Assembly (NCBI RefSeq): GCF_023699475.1
Contig: NZ_JALXFV010000001.1
Span: 151,749 to 215,748, forward strand
Reading direction: 5' to 3'
Length of the DNA: 64,000 bases
DNA from: Halomarina rubra
GTDB lineage: Archaea; Halobacteriota; Halobacteria; Halobacteriales; Haloarculaceae
A program made the translations under genes and the position numbers. Under the pieces are notes generated by a model that saw nothing but the letters and a program-made list of their open reading frames with translations, was not told the origin of the DNA and did not search any database. Of the stretch, positions 24,065-32,074 are shown piece after piece. Each line of letters opens with the position of its first letter. Position 1 is the stretch's first letter.

Positions 24065-24457
24065 TCAGTAGCTCCGGTGGGTCGCCGACCCGACGTCGAC
24101 GCGGACGAGCGTGTTCTCGCCCTCCCAGGCGTCCTCGGGGACGCCGTACCGACGGTTGATGGCACGGTTCGCCGTCCGGGTCGCCGCCTCGTCGTCGACG
24201 ACCGACGCGGTCCCGAGCACCGTGACGTGCCACTCGGGGATGCCCGCCGAGGCGCGCTCTATCGACAGCGCGACCCGCGGGTTCGCCCGCAGGTTGGCGA
24301 GCTTCCGCCCGCTGGTGACGAGTTCGACGACGCCGTCCTCGTAGCGGAACCACAGCGGCGCGACGTGGGGTCGACCATCGTCGCAGGTCGCGAGGTGGGC
24401 GGTCACGGGGTCGCCTGTGAGCAGTCGTTCGGCCTCCGCGGGGACGTTGGCTCCCAT
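24065..24457 (-). CDS. FMN/F420-binding split-barrel oxidoreductase family protein
   Basis: 130 residues with the pyridoxamine-oxidase-like split barrel: ERLLTGDPVTAHLATCDDGR, HVAPLWFRYEDGVVELVTSG, KLANLRANPRVALSIE and VTVLGTASVVDDEAATRTAN. Many such haloarchaeal proteins use F420 or FMN; the substrate is unknown. ATG 24457 is preferred over the ORF start at 24538, because the added residues (ETWRRVETNHVDGTNVFLAR) do not belong to the fold. It is divergent from the small zinc-ribbon gene at 24637. Confidence 0.75.
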   Translation of the reverse strand: MGANVPAEAERLLTGDPVTAHLATCDDGRPHVAPLWFRYEDGVVELVTSGRKLANLRANPRVALSIERASAGIPEWHVTVLGTASVVDDEAATRTANRAINRRYGVPEDAWEGENTLVRVDVGSATHRSY

Positions 24458-24636
24458 ACCCGACGGGACGTGTCGAGCGAGGAAAACGTTCGTCCCGTCG
24501 ACGTGGTTCGTCTCGACTCGCCGCCACGTTTCCCCCACTCACCGCCACGGCACGTCTGCCGCCCGTCAGACGACGACACCGACCGGCTACAGGTGTAGAC
24601 GTGAACCACAAATACATCCACTCGTGAGTGTGCGAC

Positions 24637-24870
24637 ATGACACCAAACGCCAGCACGCCCGTCGACGGTGCAGTCGAGCGCCCTCGCTCGTGGCTCTACT
24701 GTGAGACCTGCGAGTGGACGCGGACGGTCCGGTCGGCGTCCTGCCAGTCGGCGTTCGCGCTGGCCGAGGAGGACGCCCGGATGCACGCGGCGCTGACCGA
24801 CTACGAGGGCGAGAGCCACCGCGTCCACGCCATCGACGCCGAGACGGGGCAGGTCGTCGTCCGTGACTGA
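24637..24870 (+). CDS. Small haloarchaeal protein with a Cys pair (possible zinc ribbon)
   Basis: 77 residues. The CETCEWTRTVRSASC segment gives two or three Cys suitable for metal binding near the N terminus; the rest (FALAEEDARMHAALTDYEGE, VHAIDAETGQVVVRD) resembles small haloarchaeal proteins sharing the YCETCEW pattern. Function unknown. ATG 24637 has a TATA-like AAATACATCC upstream at leaderless spacing; an in-frame GTG at 24628 is less likely. PhzF follows 81 bp later. Confidence 0.65.
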   Translation: MTPNASTPVDGAVERPRSWLYCETCEWTRTVRSASCQSAFALAEEDARMHAALTDYEGESHRVHAIDAETGQVVVRD

Positions 24871-24951
24871 CCACCAGTAGTCGGCGCGTCCCCGCCCGCC
24901 TCGACTCTCCCGGCCCCGAGATTGAAACCACCCCGCCGCGATTGGGTCCGT

Positions 24952-25848
24952 ATGGACACCCGACGCACGCTCCTCGTGGACGCGTTCACCGACGACCCGT
25001 TGGCGGGGAACGCCGCGGGACTGGTCCCCGACGCCGAGGGCCTCGACGAGGGGCAGATGCAGGCCATCGCCCGCGAGTTGAACGCCAGCGAGACGGCCTT
25101 CCTCACCGACAGCGAGGAGGCCGACCGCCGCATCCGCTACTTCACGCCCGAGACGGAGGTGAACCTCTGTGGGCACGCCACCGTCGCGGCCCACGCGTTC
25201 CTCCACCGGGCCGAGGCCATCGACGACGGGACGCACTCGCTGGCGACGAACGTCGGCGTCCTCGACGTCGAGGTCGAGAGCGACGGGACGGTGTGGATGA
25301 CCCAGGCCCCACCCGAGACCCACGCCGTCGACGTGGACTACGAGGAGGTGGCGGCGGCCATCGGCGTCGACCTCGACGCGCTGACCGACCTCGAAGCCGA
25401 CCTCCCGCTGGGGTGGGCCTCGACCGGTCTCGCCTTCCTCTGTGTCCCCGTGACGTTCCTCGACGCACTCGGGGAGGCCGACCCGGACATGGCCGCCGTC
25501 GAGGCGCTGTGTGAGGCGGTCGACGCCACGGGCGTCTACGCGTTCACGTTCGACACCATCGACCCCGACGCGACGCTCCACGGCCGGATGTTCGCGCCCG
25601 GCGCGGGCGTCCCCGAGGACCCCGTGACGGGCACCGCCAGTGGGGCGGTGACGGCGTACCTCCGCGAACACGACGCGCTCGATTCGTACGCCGACCTCGC
25701 CTACGAACAGGGCCACTTCGTCGACCGGCCCGGGCGGGTCCACGTCCGGTACACCGAGGAGGTCCACGTCGGGGGACGCGCGGTCGTCACGCTCGACGGA
25801 GAACTCGCCGTGCCCGACCCCGACGAGGAGGACATCGTCGTCGCGTAA
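24952..25848 (+). CDS. PhzF-family isomerase-like protein
   Basis: 298 residues with the twin-barrel PhzF pattern: LVDAFTDDPLAGNAAGLVPD at the start, Glu in NASETAFLTDS (about 42-53), FTPETEVNLCGHATVAAHAF and MFAPGAGVPEDPVTGTASGA, matched by the Gly-rich halves of the fold. PhzF acts on diene intermediates in phenazine synthesis in bacteria, but most archaeal members are of unknown function. No phenazine genes are nearby. ATG 24952 is chosen over upstream starts because MDTRRTLLVDAFT matches the family start. Confidence 0.85.
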   Translation: MDTRRTLLVDAFTDDPLAGNAAGLVPDAEGLDEGQMQAIARELNASETAFLTDSEEADRRIRYFTPETEVNLCGHATVAAHAFLHRAEAIDDGTHSLATNVGVLDVEVESDGTVWMTQAPPETHAVDVDYEEVAAAIGVDLDALTDLEADLPLGWASTGLAFLCVPVTFLDALGEADPDMAAVEALCEAVDATGVYAFTFDTIDPDATLHGRMFAPGAGVPEDPVTGTASGAVTAYLREHDALDSYADLAYEQGHFVDRPGRVHVRYTEEVHVGGRAVVTLDGELAVPDPDEEDIVVA

Positions 25849-25909
25849 CCCCACCAGCGACCCGGAGAGTACGCGATTTCGTATCTGCGTGAACTGTCCC
25901 GATGTCGTG

Positions 25910-25926
25910 GGTAGCGGCCCGCTACC
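25910..25926. other. Perfect 8-bp palindrome upstream of ppsA
   Basis: GGTAGCGG, one central C, CCGCTACC. It ends about 42 bp before the ppsA TATA element. It could be an operator, or the terminator of the phzF gene. Confidence 0.45.
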
Positions 25927-25967
25927 GCCGGGTTACGCGGTGGGAAACGGTTGGGAGGTTCGGAAGG

Positions 25968-25976
25968 TTCTTTAGC
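25968..25976 (+). promoter_or_regulatory. TATA-like element of ppsA
   Basis: TTCTTTAGC is centred about 31 nt before ATG 26003. I looked for the haloarchaeal TrmB sequence TACT-N7/8-GAGTA around it and saw none. Confidence 0.45.
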
Positions 25977-26002
25977 GGTTCCGTTGACGGACCCGATACG
26001 CA

Positions 26003-28285
26003 ATGGCTGTACTCTGGCTCGACGAAGTGGGGTCCGACGACCTCGCCGCCGTCGGTGGAAAGGGCGCGTCGCTCGGCGAGTTGACGGGCGCGGGCCTCCC
26101 CGTCCCGCCCGGGTTCGTGGTGACGGCGGGCACGTATCGTACCTTCATCGAGGAGACCGGCATCGACGAGGAGCTGTTCGCAGCCGTCGACGTCGACTCC
26201 GACGACTCGAAGGCGCTGGCTGCGGCCTCGAAACGGGCCGAAGAACTCATCCTGGAGACCGACATCCCCGAGGAGATGCGCCAGGGCATCCTCGACGCCT
26301 ACGACGAGATGGGCGACGGCGAGGCGTTCGTCGCGGTGCGTTCCTCGGCGACGGCGGAGGACCTTCCCGACGCGAGTTTCGCCGGCCAACAGGAGACCTT
26401 CCTCAACATCACCCGGAAGGACCTGGTCCAGCGCGTCAAGGAGTGCTGGGCGTCGCTGTTCACCCAGCGGGCTATCTACTACCGCGAGGAGCAGGGGTTC
26501 GACCACGACATCGTCGACATCGCCGTCGTCGTCCAGCAGATGGTCGACGCCGAGAAGTCCGGCGTGATGTTCACCTCCCACCCCTCGACCGGCGAACCCG
26601 AGATCATCATCGAGGCGGCGTGGGGTCTCGGCGAGGCCGTCGTCAGCGGTTCGGTCTCCCCCGACAACTACGTCGTCGACCGCGAGAGCGCGACCGTCGA
26701 GGAGGTCACCGTCGCGGACAAGAAGATGATGATGGAGAAGGACGCCGAGACGGGCGAGACCGTCGAACGCGCCGTCGCCGACGACATGCGCAACCAGCAG
26801 GTCCTCGACGACGCCGAGATTCGACGTCTCGTCGAACTCGGGCGCATGGTCGAGGACCACTACGGCGTCCCCCAGGACGTCGAGTGGGCTATCTTCGAGG
26901 GCGAGGTGTACATGCTCCAGTCCCGCCCCATCACGACCATCTCGGAGTCGAGCGCGGCCGCCGCCAGCGCCACCGACGGCAGCGGCGTGCAGGCGATGGA
27001 CGAGGGCGACAACGAGGTCATCCTGAAGGGGCTCGGCGCGAGCCCCGGCGTCGCCAGCGGTCCCGTCCGCATCGTCGACAAACTCGACGAACTCGACAAG
27101 GTCGGCGAGGGAGACATCATCGTCACCGAGATGACGACTCCCGACATGGTGCCCGCGATGAAGCGCGCGGCGGGCATCATCACCGACGAGGGAGGGATGA
27201 CCTCCCACGCCGCCATCGTCTCGCGTGAGCTCGGCGTTCCGGCGGTCGTCGGCACGTCCAGCGCGACCCGCGAACTGGAGGACGGCCAGGTCATCACGCT
27301 CGACGGCGACAAGGGCACCATCCGCAGCGGGAAGGTCGCCTCGAAGGACGAGGAGAGCGACCCGCTCGACGACGTGCGCCCACAGAACCCCGTCAAGCCG
27401 ATGACGGCGACGGAGGTGAAGGTGAACGTCTCCATCCCCGAAGCGGCCCACCGTGCGGCCGTGACGGGCGCGGACGGCGTCGGCCTGCTCCGCGTCGAGC
27501 ACATGATCCTCTCGACGAACAAGACGCCCGAGCGCTACATCCGCGACCACGGCGCGGACGAGTACATCGAGGAGATCGTCGGCGGCATCCAGTCGGTCGC
27601 CGACGAGTTCTACCCGCGACCGGTCCGGGTCCGCACCCTCGACGCGCCGACCGACGAGTTCCGACAGTTGCAGGGCGGGGAGGACGAACCCAAAGAGCAC
27701 AACCCGATGCTCGGCTACCGGGGCATCCGGCGCTCGCTCGACACGCCCGACGTGTTCGCCCACGAGTTGGAGGCGTTCCGCCGCCTCTACGACATGGGCT
27801 ACGACAACGTCGAGATCATGTTCCCGCTGGTCAACGACGCCGAGGACGTCATCCAGGCGCGGAACCTCATGCAGCAGGCCGGCATCGACCCCGACAAGCG
27901 CTCGTGGGGCGTCATGATCGAGACGCCCGCCAGCGCGCTCTGTGTCGAGGAGATGGCGAAAGCCGGCATCGACTTCGCCTCGTTCGGGACGAACGACCTC
28001 ACGCAGTACACGCTGGCCGTCGACCGGAACAACGGCAACGTCGCCGACCGGTTCGACGAACTCCACCCCGGCGTCCTCAAACTCATCGGCGAGACCATCG
28101 AGACCTGTCGCGAACACGGCGTCAACACGAGCATCTGCGGGCAGGCCGGCTCGAAGCCCAAGATGATTCGCTACCTCGTCAACGCTGGCGTCTCCTCCAT
28201 CTCGGCGAACATCGACGCGGTGCGCGACGTCCAACACGAGGTCAAGCGCGTCGAACAGCAGCTCCTGTTGGACTCGGTGCGGTAA
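26003..28285 (+). CDS. ppsA: Phosphoenolpyruvate synthase
   Basis: 760 residues in the usual three-domain order: N-terminal ATP-grasp domain (VGGKGASLGELTGAGLPVPP, then FAGQQETFLNI), a swivelling phosphohistidine domain with His402 in GGMTSHAAIVSRELG, and a C-terminal TIM barrel ending with Cys712 in TSICGQAGSKPKM. It makes PEP from pyruvate and ATP, the entry to gluconeogenesis. A Ser/Ala-rich linker (SESSAAAASATDGSG) separates the first two domains. No pyruvate-phosphate-dikinase-only insertions were seen, so PEP synthase is favoured. It is followed by a GC-rich hairpin terminator. Confidence 0.95.
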   Translation: MAVLWLDEVGSDDLAAVGGKGASLGELTGAGLPVPPGFVVTAGTYRTFIEETGIDEELFAAVDVDSDDSKALAAASKRAEELILETDIPEEMRQGILDAYDEMGDGEAFVAVRSSATAEDLPDASFAGQQETFLNITRKDLVQRVKECWASLFTQRAIYYREEQGFDHDIVDIAVVVQQMVDAEKSGVMFTSHPSTGEPEIIIEAAWGLGEAVVSGSVSPDNYVVDRESATVEEVTVADKKMMMEKDAETGETVERAVADDMRNQQVLDDAEIRRLVELGRMVEDHYGVPQDVEWAIFEGEVYMLQSRPITTISESSAAAASATDGSGVQAMDEGDNEVILKGLGASPGVASGPVRIVDKLDELDKVGEGDIIVTEMTTPDMVPAMKRAAGIITDEGGMTSHAAIVSRELGVPAVVGTSSATRELEDGQVITLDGDKGTIRSGKVASKDEESDPLDDVRPQNPVKPMTATEVKVNVSIPEAAHRAAVTGADGVGLLRVEHMILSTNKTPERYIRDHGADEYIEEIVGGIQSVADEFYPRPVRVRTLDAPTDEFRQLQGGEDEPKEHNPMLGYRGIRRSLDTPDVFAHELEAFRRLYDMGYDNVEIMFPLVNDAEDVIQARNLMQQAGIDPDKRSWGVMIETPASALCVEEMAKAGIDFASFGTNDLTQYTLAVDRNNGNVADRFDELHPGVLKLIGETIETCREHGVNTSICGQAGSKPKMIRYLVNAGVSSISANIDAVRDVQHEVKRVEQQLLLDSVR

Positions 28286-28310
28286 CCGGGGTCCGACGCG
28301 GCGGCCCCGG
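28286..28310 (+). terminator. Hairpin after ppsA
   Basis: CCGGGG (28286-28291) pairs with CCCCGG (28305-28310) around a 13-nt loop, starting one base after the ppsA stop. A second weak GC repeat follows. Confidence 0.35.
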
Positions 28311-28396
28311 TTCCCGGGGACTGCCACCCACTCATCTACTTTCTGGCCGGTCGCGAACCCCACGTGCTTTTTCCCGTCGCCGACGGACGAGGGCGT

Positions 28397-29299
28397 ATGT
28401 CCACCCGACAGCTTCGACGCGCCCTCCCCGTCGTGGCGATGGCGCTGCTGCTCGTCACGGCCGGCTGTTCGCTCCCCGGTGGTGGCGACGGCACGCCGAC
28501 GGCCGGGTCGCCCGAGCCGACGACCGGGACGACGACGCCGAGCGCGACCCCGACGACGAACGGGACGCCGGGCGACGTCTCGATAGCGGGCGTCGAGGAC
28601 GGCCGGGTCGTCGACGCGAGCGCGCTCGCCGCGGCCCACGAGGAGGCGCTGGCCGCCGACAGCATGGAGACGCGACTCGTCCAGGACGCGAGCATCATCG
28701 TCCCGACGGGGCCGAACTCCTCGCAGGTGGCGAACGCGACCATCGTCCAGCAGGTCGTCGCCGAGGCCGGCGGGCAGCCGTACCGCTACCGCCTCGAACA
28801 GCGAGGTATCGGCTTCACCGCGCAGGTCTGGGGCAACGACTCCGTCGAGGTGACGCTGCCGAGTCAGGCCGGCGAGACCCAGCCACCGCGCGTCGGCGAG
28901 CCACAGGACCGCTCGCTCATCACCTCGACGAACGCCATCGGGACCTACCTCGACCGCGGGAACTACACCGTGACCGGGACGACCACCGAGGGCAACCGGA
29001 CGCTCGTCACGCTCGAAGCCGACGAGTTGACCGTCGAGAACGACACCGACCTGTTCGTCCGCGGAGCGAGCGACTTCGAGAACTACCGTTCGACGGTCGT
29101 CGTGAGCGAGGACGGCGTCGTTCGGTCGCTGGAGATCACCGCGGAGTACACGCTGCGCGGCGAGCGCCGGGACCTCTCGATCACCTACGAGGTCCTCCGA
29201 CAGGGCAACGTGAGCTTCGAACAGCCGGAGTGGGCCCGAACGGCGCTCGCGTCGACGACGGCGACCGAGGAGCCCGTCGGGACGGCCACACCCGCCTGA
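28397..29299 (+). CDS. Haloarchaeal lipoprotein (DUF7537-like)
   Basis: 300 residues. A signal peptide ([18 protein letters not shown]) ends with a lipobox Cys at about residue 24, so the protein is probably lipid-anchored outside the membrane. A Thr/Pro/Ser-rich spacer (about 30-60) is followed by a beta-rich domain that includes [20 protein letters not shown] and [17 protein letters not shown], of the kind seen in haloarchaeal DUF7537. Function is not known. ATG 28397 starts at the signal peptide; the upstream in-frame start at 28364 adds a non-signal leader. Confidence 0.8.
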   Translation: MSTRQLRRALPVVAMALLLVTAGCSLPGGGDGTPTAGSPEPTTGTTTPSATPTTNGTPGDVSIAGVEDGRVVDASALAAAHEEALAADSMETRLVQDASIIVPTGPNSSQVANATIVQQVVAEAGGQPYRYRLEQRGIGFTAQVWGNDSVEVTLPSQAGETQPPRVGEPQDRSLITSTNAIGTYLDRGNYTVTGTTTEGNRTLVTLEADELTVENDTDLFVRGASDFENYRSTVVVSEDGVVRSLEITAEYTLRGERRDLSITYEVLRQGNVSFEQPEWARTALASTTATEEPVGTATPA

Positions 29300-29348
29300 C
29301 GGTCCGACAACGCAACCGATAAACGCGCGAACCCGGTATCGAGGGGTA

Positions 29349-30410
29349 ATGCAGCGGCCGGAACCGCAGGAGTTCGCACGGGTGCTGTCGTCGATGTGCA
29401 CCGAACCGCACCCAGCGGCCCGTGCGGCGGCCGAACGCTACCTCGCGACCAACCCCGGCGACCCGGGCACCTACGGGGCGGTCGCCGACCTCGAACGGGA
29501 GGCCGTCGAGATGCTCGGCGCGGTCACCCGCCTCGACGACCCGACGGGCTACGTCACCTCCGGGGGGACCGAGGCCAACATCCAGGCGATTCGCATCGCC
29601 CGCAACCGAAAGCGCGACGTCGTCGACCGGCCGAACGTCGTCGTCCCCGACCACGCCCACTTCTCGTTCACGAAGGCCGCCGACCTGCTGAGCGTCGACA
29701 TCCGCCGTGCACCGCTCGACGAGGACTACCGTGCGGACCCCGAGGCGATGACCGCACTCGTCGACGGGGACACCGTCGGCGTCGTCGCCGTCGCCGGGTC
29801 GACGGAGTACGGTCGGGTCGACCCGGTTCCGGCCCTCGCCGACCTCGCACACGACAGCGACGCCCTCCTCCACGTCGACGCGGCCTGGGGCGGGTTCGCC
29901 CTGCCGTTCACCGACCACGCGTGGGACTTCGCCGACGCGCCCGTCGACACCATGACCATCGACCCGCACAAACTCGGGCAGGCGGCGGTGCCCGCCGGCG
30001 GGTTGCTCGCGCGCGCCCCGGCGCTGTTCGACACGCTCGCCGTCGACACGCCGTACCTCGAATCGACCTCGCAGGTGACGCTGACGGGGACGCGCTCGGG
30101 AGCGGGCGTCGCCAGCGCCGTCGCCGCGATGGAGGCGCTGTGGCCCGACGGCTACCGCGCGGAGTACGAACGCGCCCAGGACCTCGCCGAGTGGTTCGCC
30201 GACGAACTCCGCGACCGTGGCTACGACGTTGTCGACCCGACGCTCCCGCTGGTCGCGGTGGACGTCCCCACCGACACCGTCGAGGCGCTGCGGGAGGCGG
30301 GGTGGCGACTGTCGAAGACCGGCGCGGGCGAGGCGCGCGTCGTCGTCATGCCCCACGTCACCCGCGGGATGCTGCGGGCGGTGCTGGCCGACCTCGACCG
30401 ACTGGGGTAA
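29349..30410 (+). CDS. mfnA: Aspartate (tyrosine) decarboxylase MfnA
   Basis: 353 residues, a PLP-dependent group II decarboxylase. The PLP Lys sits in [17 protein letters not shown]; other fold I landmarks are [37 protein letters not shown] and the aspartate of [13 protein letters not shown]. Archaeal MfnA acts as an L-aspartate decarboxylase giving beta-alanine for CoA in most lineages, and as a tyrosine decarboxylase in methanogens. In a haloarchaeon the aspartate role is expected. Pantoate kinase is at the left edge of this window but not in the same operon. A TATA-like CCGATAAACG lies about 28 nt upstream. Confidence 0.9.
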   Translation: MQRPEPQEFARVLSSMCTEPHPAARAAAERYLATNPGDPGTYGAVADLEREAVEMLGAVTRLDDPTGYVTSGGTEANIQAIRIARNRKRDVVDRPNVVVPDHAHFSFTKAADLLSVDIRRAPLDEDYRADPEAMTALVDGDTVGVVAVAGSTEYGRVDPVPALADLAHDSDALLHVDAAWGGFALPFTDHAWDFADAPVDTMTIDPHKLGQAAVPAGGLLARAPALFDTLAVDTPYLESTSQVTLTGTRSGAGVASAVAAMEALWPDGYRAEYERAQDLAEWFADELRDRGYDVVDPTLPLVAVDVPTDTVEALREAGWRLSKTGAGEARVVVMPHVTRGMLRAVLADLDRLG

Positions 30411-30497
30411 CACACGTAGCCCTCCGTGGGGGCGGGGGCTACGACTGTTTCACGCAAGGCTTACACACGAACGCCCGAAGCCAGAAACGTGAACCTC

Positions 30498-31061
30498 ATG
30501 GCCCTCGCCGCGGTGTTCCAGGCGCTGCAGAGCGGCGTGCTCGAAGCGCTCCGACTCGCCGTCGAGACGGCGACCGGTCCGGCGGGGCTGCTCGTCATCG
30601 CGGTCTACTCGTTCCTCATCGCGATCGTGTTGCCGCTTCCGAGCGAAGTGGTGCTGGCGGCCCCGCTCAACCTCGGTCTCGGCGAGTGGGGGACCTACGC
30701 CGTCATCATGCTCGTCAGCGGTCTGGGGAAGGCCGCCGGCAGCGTCGTCGCGCTCAGAATCGGTAACGAAGCCAAGGAGTACGGGCCGCTGATTCGGGCG
30801 CTGAAGCGCTCGCGGTTCGACATCATCTCGTGGTCGGAGAAGCGGACCGTCGAAATCGCGCGCAAGTGGGGGTACGTCGGACTGGCGGTGGCGCTGTCGA
30901 TACCGTTCTTCCCCGACACGCTCTCCATCTACGCGTTCACCGTCCTCGAGGAGGACTACGTGAAGTTCTCCATCGCGACGTTCGTCGGGTCGGTCGGTCG
31001 CCTGGTCGTCTGGCTGGCCGGCGCGCACGCTATCGCGGCGGGGCTGACGATTCTGGGCTGA
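30498..31061 (+). CDS. DedA/VTT-family membrane protein
   Basis: 187 residues with four or five membrane segments and the VTT-type pattern: IVLPLPSEVVLAAPLNLG in the first re-entrant region, GKAAGSVVALRIGNEAKEYG and SIPFFPDTLSIYAFTVLEED. DedA-family proteins are thought to move or flip lipids or undecaprenyl/polyprenyl phosphate. The pair of re-entrant loops is recognisable, but the substrate is not. ATG 30498 is preferred; GTG 30489 is possible. No operon partner is close. Confidence 0.75.
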   Translation: MALAAVFQALQSGVLEALRLAVETATGPAGLLVIAVYSFLIAIVLPLPSEVVLAAPLNLGLGEWGTYAVIMLVSGLGKAAGSVVALRIGNEAKEYGPLIRALKRSRFDIISWSEKRTVEIARKWGYVGLAVALSIPFFPDTLSIYAFTVLEEDYVKFSIATFVGSVGRLVVWLAGAHAIAAGLTILG

Positions 31062-31124
31062 GTCGGAGTCGGTCGGCGGTCGGACGGTCGCTCTCCTTAT
31101 CGTTTCAGGTGGTTTAGACGAACT

Positions 31125-31802
31125 ATGGCCGTTCGACGTCTCACTGGGCAGACCGTACTGGGTGGTGCAATCGTCCTCCTCGGACTCCTCCTGCTCGTGA
31201 ACACGACGGGCGTGGCCGACACCAGCGCCCTGCTGGTGTACGTCCCCTCGCTGTTCGTCCTCGTCGGCGTCTACGCGCTGGTTCGCAGTCGGTTCCACAA
31301 CCTGTTCGGACCGGTGCTCGTCGTCGTGGTTGCGGGGGCGGCGCAGGTCGTCGCGCTCGGGTGGGTCGCAGCCGACGACCTCGTCGCGCTCTGGCCGCTG
31401 TTGGTGGTGCTGTTCGGCGTCTCGGTCCTCGCCGGGCGGATGCGGGCACGGGCGACCGCGAGTGACGACGCGTACGTCGACGCCTTCGCGCTGTTCGGCG
31501 GTGTCGACCGGCGGGCGACCGGCGACACGTTCACCGGCGCGACGCTCACGGCGGTGTTCGGCGGGACGGAACTCGACCTCCGCGACGTGAGGCTCGCCGA
31601 GCGCCCCGCTCGCGTCTCAGCGACGGCGCTGTTCGGCGGAGCCGAGGTCGTCGTCCCCCGTGACTGGCGCGTCGAGGTGGACGTGGTGCCACTCTTCGGC
31701 GTGGCGGAGGACGAGCGTCCGCGCCGGGCCGACGAACACGAGACGGTGGACCTCGTCCTCACCGGGTTCACGGCGTTCGGTGGCGTCAGCGTCAGCGATT
31801 GA
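31125..31802 (+). CDS. Four-helix membrane protein with a LiaF-like C-terminal domain
   Basis: 225 residues. Four hydrophobic stretches (about 11-30, 35-52, 62-80, 84-100) form the N-terminal part; the C-terminal half has repeated FGG motifs (FALFGGVDRRA, AVFGGTELDLRDV, ALFGGAEVVVPRDWRVEVDV), the beta-solenoid hallmark of LiaF/DUF1707-type proteins. In bacteria such proteins sense cell-envelope stress with a histidine kinase; no kinase is near here. TATA-like TCCTTATCG lies about 27 nt upstream. It is followed by the 272-bp gap before metG. Confidence 0.8.
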   Translation: MAVRRLTGQTVLGGAIVLLGLLLLVNTTGVADTSALLVYVPSLFVLVGVYALVRSRFHNLFGPVLVVVVAGAAQVVALGWVAADDLVALWPLLVVLFGVSVLAGRMRARATASDDAYVDAFALFGGVDRRATGDTFTGATLTAVFGGTELDLRDVRLAERPARVSATALFGGAEVVVPRDWRVEVDVVPLFGVAEDERPRRADEHETVDLVLTGFTAFGGVSVSD

Positions 31803-32074
31803 CTTTTGTAGCTCGGTCGTCGACGAACTGCCATGCTCGCAGCACGGCTCTCGCGGACTCTTTCGATGCGGATGGAGCCGTCGCTGCGGCGGTGAATCGT
31901 CACCCCGGACCCTCATACGGTCGTTCGGTGACGTGAACCCGTCGCGCCGTTCTCGCACCGACAGCGACCCGCTTCGACCGCCGCGTCGACGCGACCCACC
32001 ACACCACCGATGGACACACCACACCAACCACCGAAATCGGCGGGCTTTAGGCCCGCGCACGAGGCATCGCACGT

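Noticed and set aside
25849..26002. A TrmB site (TACT-N7/8-GAGTA) at the ppsA promoter
   Set aside because: Only a GAGTA half is seen near 25867, without the matching TACT at the required spacing.
25922..29401. 1159-codon open frame on the minus strand
   Set aside because: It is antisense to ppsA and the lipoprotein gene. Long false frames are common in GC-rich DNA, and its text shows no domain.
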